This document shows positions 15,096 to 19,069 of a stretch of DNA of 19,069 nt, piece after piece. This DNA is from an uncultured Desulfuromonadales bacterium. GTDB taxonomy: Bacteria > Desulfobacterota > Desulfuromonadia > Desulfuromonadales > Geopsychrobacteraceae. The first letter of the stretch is position 1; each line of letters opens with the position of its first letter. Position numbers and translations under genes: made by a program. The notes below the pieces were generated by a model. That model searched no databases and was not told where the DNA came from. It saw only the letters and a list, made by a program, of their open reading frames with translations. The DNA is taken from positions 1-19,069 of the forward strand of contig CAMYNC010000122.1 of assembly GCA_947259685.1 (NCBI GenBank), given 5' to 3'.

Positions 15096-16997
15096 TCAAA
15101 GTTCAGACTGTTTACTGATGATTTGCTCAACAATCAGTTCCGCCAAATCTTCGGCTGGGGTCTCACCTGCATCAACGACGATTTCAGGATCCTCCGGTGG
15201 TTCGTAATCGGAATCGATGCCGGTAAAGTTGGGGAGCTCACCGGATCTGGCCTTTTTGTAAAGCCCCTTGGGATCGCGCTGTTCACAGATTTCCAGCGAG
15301 GTATTGACGAAAATTTCGATAAATTCGCCTTCTTCGAGAAGTTCCCTGGCTAACCGCCGCTCGCTTCTAAATGGAGAAATAAAGGCCGTGAGGACGATGA
15401 TCCCGGCATCAACGAACAGTTTGGCGGTTTCGCCGATCCGACGGATATTTTCCACCCGGTCGGCATCGGTGAAGCCAAGGTCACGGTTGAGTCCGTGACG
15501 GACGTTGTCGCCGTCGAGCAAATAGGTGTATTTCCCAAGACTGTGCAGACGCTTTTCCACGAGATTGGCAATGGTCGATTTACCTGCGCCGGACAGACCG
15601 GTGAACCAGAGCACCTTGGGAGTTTGGTCGGTAAGTTGAGCGCGGCTTGCTTTATTGATGTCGATCGACTGCCAGTGAATGTTGGTCGCCCGGCGGAGTG
15701 CGTAATCGATCATCCCAGCACCAACGGTGGCATTGGTATAACGATCGATGAGGATGAAATTGCCGGTAGCCCGATTTTGCGGATAGGGATCGAAGGCGAT
15801 CGCTCTATTTAGACTGAAATTACAGACACCAACCTCATTGAGTTCAAGGGTCTTGGCCGGTTCGGTCTCAAGGGAATTAACATTCACCTTATGCTTGAGA
15901 GTGCTGATTTGGGCAGAGGCGGTGGCGGCACCGACCTTGATATGGTAACTACGGCCAGGCAACAGGGCATCTTCGTGCATCCAGACCAGATGCGCTTGAA
16001 ACTGATCGGCAAAATCGGGGCGTTGTTCCAGGGTTGTCAGCATATCACCACGGCTGAGATCGATCTCATCTTCCAGGGTAATGGTCACGGCCTGACCTGC
16101 GCAGGCCTCTTCGAGCTCCCCATCCATAGTGACAAGGCGAGCCACCTTGCTACCCTGCCCCGATGAGGGGACCACGACGGCATCTCCGGGAGAGATTTTT
16201 CCCGAGGCGATAGTGCCGGAAAAACCACGGAAATCAAGATTTGGCCGATTCACCCATTGAACCCGCATCCGAAACGGTTGTTCCAAAGCCCGATCGGTGA
16301 CCGAAATGGTTTCCAGGTAGTTCATCAGCAAGGGTCCCTGGTACCAGGGGGTCTGGCCGCTGCGATCGACAATGTTATCCCCTTTTAGAGCCGACAGCGG
16401 GATATAACAGATTTCTTCAAAACCGAGCTCTTGAACGAATTCGGCATATTCCCTTCTGATTGCGTCGTAGGTGGCTTGGGAATAATCGACCAGATCCATT
16501 TTATTAATCGCCACCACAACTTTGCGGATGCCGACCAGCGACACCAGGTAGCTGTGCCGTTTGGTCTGGGTGAGCACGCCCTTGCGGGCGTCGATCAGAA
16601 TGATAGCGACATCGGCGGTTGAGGCGCCGGTGACCATATTGCGGGTGTACTGTTCATGCCCCGGGGTATCAGCCACAATGAATTTTCGCTTGTCGGTGGA
16701 GAAAAACCGATAGGCGACATCAATCGTGATCCCTTGCTCTCGTTCGGCTTGCAGACCATCGAGCAGCAGAGCATAGTCGATCTCTTCGCCTTGGGTGCCG
16801 ACCTTTTTACTGTCGACCTCGAGGGCCGCCAACTGGTCTTCGAAGACCAGCTTGGAATCCCAAAGAAGTCTGCCAATCAGGGTACTTTTGCCATCATCAA
16901 CGCTGCCGCAAGTAATAAACCGCAGCAGCGATTTTTCCTCTTGAGTTTTGAGGTAAGCGTGAATATCTTCTGCGATCATTTCAGATTGATGAGCCAT
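15096..16997 (-). CDS. cysNC: Sulfate adenylyltransferase GTPase-APS kinase fusion CysNC
   Basis: This is a 633-aa bifunctional protein of the CysNC/NodQ type. The N-terminal EF-Tu-like GTPase (about 20-450) has G1 GSVDDGKST (31-39), G3 DTPGH (110-114) and G4 NKMD (165-168). It drives CysD-catalysed ATP sulfurylase activity. The C-terminal APS kinase (about 460-633) has an intact P-loop GLSGAGKST (467-475), [10 protein letters not shown] and the ISPFRSER and [14 protein letters not shown] segments. It converts APS to PAPS. The start overlaps the cysD stop as TAATG, so the two are translationally coupled. All motifs are intact, unlike the APS-kinase-like domain encoded at 17972-18706. Confidence 0.96.
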   Translation of the reverse strand: MAHQSEMIAEDIHAYLKTQEEKSLLRFITCGSVDDGKSTLIGRLLWDSKLVFEDQLAALEVDSKKVGTQGEEIDYALLLDGLQAEREQGITIDVAYRFFSTDKRKFIVADTPGHEQYTRNMVTGASTADVAIILIDARKGVLTQTKRHSYLVSLVGIRKVVVAINKMDLVDYSQATYDAIRREYAEFVQELGFEEICYIPLSALKGDNIVDRSGQTPWYQGPLLMNYLETISVTDRALEQPFRMRVQWVNRPNLDFRGFSGTIASGKISPGDAVVVPSSGQGSKVARLVTMDGELEEACAGQAVTITLEDEIDLSRGDMLTTLEQRPDFADQFQAHLVWMHEDALLPGRSYHIKVGAATASAQISTLKHKVNVNSLETEPAKTLELNEVGVCNFSLNRAIAFDPYPQNRATGNFILIDRYTNATVGAGMIDYALRRATNIHWQSIDINKASRAQLTDQTPKVLWFTGLSGAGKSTIANLVEKRLHSLGKYTYLLDGDNVRHGLNRDLGFTDADRVENIRRIGETAKLFVDAGIIVLTAFISPFRSERRLARELLEEGEFIEIFVNTSLEICEQRDPKGLYKKARSGELPNFTGIDSDYEPPEDPEIVVDAGETPAEDLAELIVEQIISKQSEL

Positions 16998-17902
16998 TAG
17001 AAATACCCCTCTTGTTTTTTCTTCTCCATCGACCCCGCCTGATCGTGGTCAATCAGCCGACCTTGCCGCTCTGAGGTTCGGGTAAGCAGCATTTCCTGGA
17101 TGATTTCGGGTAAGGTGGCGGCGGTTGACTCGACTGCCGCGGTCAGGGGGTAACAGCCGAGAGTGCGAAACCGGATCGATTTCATCTGCACTTTTTCGCC
17201 AGGCAATAGTTCCATGCGGTCATCATCGAGCATAATCAGCATGCCGTTACGTTCGACGACCGGCCGTTCCTTGGAATAATAGAGCGGCACGATGGGAATA
17301 CTTTCCAGATATATGTACTGCCAGATATCTAGCTCGGTCCAGTTCGACAGGGGAAAAGAGCGGATACTTTCGCCCGGCTTGACTTTGGCGTTATAAAGGT
17401 TCCAGAGCTCTGGCCGCTGGCTTTTTGGATCCCAGTGGTGGTTGGCATTGCGAAAGGAAAATATTCGTTCCTTGGCACGTGATTTTTCCTCATCGCGGCG
17501 CGCGCCACCGAAGGCGGCATCAAATTTATACTTATTGAGTGCCTGTCTCAGGGCTTCGGTCTTCATGATATCGGTGTATAGCGCGCTGCCGTGAGTGAAA
17601 GGTGTTACGCCCTGCTTGCGGCCCTCTTCGTTGGTATGGGTGAGTAACTTGAAATCGTATTCGCTGGCCATGCGCTCACGAAATTCGATCATTTCGCGAA
17701 ACTTCCAGGTAGTGTCGACATGCATCAGCGGAAAAGGGATGGTCCCTGGATAAAACGCCTTCTTGGCAAGATGCAGCATCACCGATGAGTCTTTACCGAT
17801 CGAATAGAGCATCACCGGATTTTCGAACTCGGCAGCAACTTCGCGCATAATATGGATACTCTCCGCCTCAAGCTGGCGAAGATGCGTCATCTCAATCTTC
17901 AT
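16997..17902 (-). CDS. cysD: Sulfate adenylyltransferase subunit 2 CysD
   Basis: This is the 301-aa catalytic subunit of heterodimeric ATP sulfurylase. It is a PP-loop ATP pyrophosphatase with [10 protein letters not shown] (34-43), the [11 protein letters not shown] segment, [21 protein letters not shown] (read as two adjoining motifs) and [13 protein letters not shown]. It forms APS from ATP and sulfate with CysN. Length and termini are typical. The ATG has GGAAGG about 7 nt upstream, 69 bp after the DUF2061 gene. The context suggests one sulfate-activation operon with cysNC and cysQ. Confidence 0.96.
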   Translation of the reverse strand: MKIEMTHLRQLEAESIHIMREVAAEFENPVMLYSIGKDSSVMLHLAKKAFYPGTIPFPLMHVDTTWKFREMIEFRERMASEYDFKLLTHTNEEGRKQGVTPFTHGSALYTDIMKTEALRQALNKYKFDAAFGGARRDEEKSRAKERIFSFRNANHHWDPKSQRPELWNLYNAKVKPGESIRSFPLSNWTELDIWQYIYLESIPIVPLYYSKERPVVERNGMLIMLDDDRMELLPGEKVQMKSIRFRTLGCYPLTAAVESTAATLPEIIQEMLLTRTSERQGRLIDHDQAGSMEKKKQEGYF

Positions 17903-17971
17903 TGAAATACCTTCCGAACAAATATAGGTTAAGGTTTTAAAGCGCTTTTTTACCGACGACTCACGATTTAA

Positions 17972-18706
17972 CTAGCTTTTGCCGTTCAGTATATTCTTTT
18001 TCACATAGCTGAGGATCTGCTTGGCGGCAGCTTCACTGCTGAGGTTATCAACCTCGATCACCAACTCAGCTGCTGGTGGCTCTTGATAAGCAACGTCGAC
18101 TCCTGGAAAATTGGTAAATTCGCCCTGCCGTGCCTTGGCGTAGTGGCCCTTGTCATCTCGTTGCTCACACGCTTCGACGGTGGACTTTAAATAGACTTCG
18201 ACAAAGCGCTGCGACATCTCGCGAGCGGCAAGCCGACTTTCAAGGTAGGGCGAAACAAATGAAGCAACGACGATAATTCCGTTCTTTTCAAGCATGGCAC
18301 AAAGATGTCCTGCCCGTCGGACATGAGAGTTGACTTCATCGGTAGAAAAACCCACCTCCGGGAACAGCGGCCTTACGTCCTGACTGTCGAGGCGTTCAAC
18401 TTTGAGCTGCTGCTTGGTCAACTCCTTATACACCCGGCTGGCCAACTCCTTCTTGCCCGAAGCGGGCAAACCGGTGAACCAAAGAACAAAGGAGGGTACC
18501 TCTTTCTTTCCCCAGCCGATTTTTTGCCACAACCGCTCGTGAAAAAAATATAGCCCCATCTTAGCAAAAACTTCGAGAAAACCAATGCTGATGGCCAGCG
18601 CAAACTCGCCAGTAAAAACAAAAACAATCACCGCCGTGGTGATTGTCGCCAAGGTCCGCCAGGACAAGGCTTTTAACACTGAACGTTTGTGAGTTTCGTA
18701 TTGCAA
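17972..18706 (-). CDS. DUF2061 membrane domain fused to degenerate APS-kinase-like domain
   Basis: This is a 244-aa protein. Residues about 5-65 match DUF2061: RSVLKALSWR, a hydrophobic stretch around 20-55, then FFHERLW. Residues about 72-240 are an APS-kinase (CysC) fold. Its key sites are altered compared with the CysC part of CysNC in the same operon. The P-loop reads GLPASGKK (79-86), with Lys in place of the Mg-binding Ser/Thr. DGDNVR has become DSQDVR (107-112), and the LN and DR-ENIRR parts are lost. The C-terminal KGHYAKARQGEFTNFPGVD substrate-lid region is kept. The start is TTG with AGGAAG 7 nt upstream. It may be inactive, regulatory, or have another substrate, and the DUF2061 part would tether it to the membrane. 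Confidence 0.85.
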   Translation of the reverse strand: MQYETHKRSVLKALSWRTLATITTAVIVFVFTGEFALAISIGFLEVFAKMGLYFFHERLWQKIGWGKKEVPSFVLWFTGLPASGKKELASRVYKELTKQQLKVERLDSQDVRPLFPEVGFSTDEVNSHVRRAGHLCAMLEKNGIIVVASFVSPYLESRLAAREMSQRFVEVYLKSTVEACEQRDDKGHYAKARQGEFTNFPGVDVAYQEPPAAELVIEVDNLSSEAAAKQILSYVKKNILNGKS

Positions 18707-18752
18707 TATTCGCTTCCTGAGATTAAGACGCAGATGGGCACATAAATCGCGG

Positions 18753-18781
18753 ATTATACTCTTGTTTGGTAAATTTAGAAA
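18753..18781 (-). promoter_or_regulatory. Candidate promoter for the sulfate-activation operon
   Basis: A perfect TATAAT on the minus strand (18758-18753) lies about 47 bp before the TTG start of the DUF2061 gene. The best -35 at a 17-bp spacing is a weak TTTCTA (18781-18776). No other strong promoter was seen upstream of cysD, cysNC or cysQ. Confidence 0.45.
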
Positions 18782-18810
18782 TTGAAAAGCTTATAGAGTT
18801 TAAAAAAAAC

Positions 18811-19069
18811 CTCGCCTTCCAGCTTCGCTACCGAAAGATCGTAAGGCGGCGTCAGCGAAAACATCTTTTTCAGACATTAGCCTGCGAAGCCTAAAGAAGA
18901 TGAGAGAAAGCGATCATTCTAGTAGTTTGCCGGGCTAGTGTCCCGTGCGGTTAATTCCATCCATTAATTCTGGCCCTTTTGTCCGCTGGCTTCGTTGCGG
19001 CTCCTCGGCTTAGCTTTGGCTAGGCCTGCGTCGACGCGCCTTGCCATCAGCCTAAATTGCTCAGAATTA
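18811..19069. other. Non-coding right edge with short inverted repeats
   Basis: No credible gene is seen from 18707 to the window end. Short inverted repeats occur: CGCCTT/AAGGCG (18813-18818 with 18843-18848) and CATCTT/AAGATG (18862-18867 with 18897-18902). The last 130 bp, from CTAGTGTCCCGTGCGG on (about 18934), look like the edge of a repeat or insertion-sequence remnant. This is an impression only. Confidence 0.3.

Noticed and set aside
18934..19069. Insertion sequence at the right edge
   Set aside because: The style suggests a repeat or IS end, but there is no transposase and no terminal repeat pair within the window, so it is not called as a mobile element.

Overview
The window is one long, almost entirely minus-strand surface-glycan locus, read from high to low coordinates, followed by an accessory toxin-antitoxin (TA) region rich in dispersed repeats. 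Gene content and repeat style suggest a deltaproteobacterium of the Desulfuromonadales type (Desulfuromonas/Geobacter relatives). The pointers are a DUF2061/APS-kinase-like fusion beside cysD-cysNC, a complete legionaminic acid cluster, and many GCGGATGNACGCAGAT-type intergenic repeats. The taxonomic call is inference from gene style only.

Right part (18706-14249): sulfate activation. It holds a DUF2061 membrane segment fused to a degenerate APS-kinase-like domain, then CysD, a CysN-CysC fusion, and CysQ. Together these make PAPS and recycle the PAP left after sulfuryl transfer. No PAPS/APS reductase or sulfotransferase is visible. Middle (14215-13181): a WbpP-type UDP-GlcNAc C4-epimerase. 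Its expected partner, a WbpO/TviB-type UDP-HexNAc 6-dehydrogenase, lies 9 kb downstream (4369-3008). Between them are an intact MNT/HEPN TA pair (12941-12128), bracketed by direct repeats of about 110 bp, and a tightly overlapping seven-gene operon (11573-4774): legB, legC, legG, legI, a NeuD/PglD-like acetyltransferase, a ptmE-like CBS-nucleotidyltransferase and legF. Together these form a route to CMP-N,N'-diacetyllegionaminic acid. The ptmE homologue points to the GDP-linked version of the pathway.

Left part (1-3007): a vapBC-type TA pair (2417-1798), an MNT antitoxin-like gene (1355-1062) and a frameshifted HepT-like toxin pseudogene (1072-734). The whole block is bracketed by two direct repeats of about 210 bp (about 501-708 and 2761-2974). 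No glycosyltransferase, flippase, transposase or tRNA is seen.

The most unusual non-coding signal is a three-copy family (about 249-407, 4440-4596 and 11738-11890, all minus strand). Each copy has a TTGAC(A/T)-17 bp-CTAAAT promoter-like pair, then about 75 bp later a hairpin with a 9-nt loop, then a two-part terminator-like hairpin with a U tract. The predicted transcript is about 120 nt in all three. Two copies sit just upstream of sugar genes (ugd-like and legB). They could be a dispersed small RNA gene or a shared attenuator leader.
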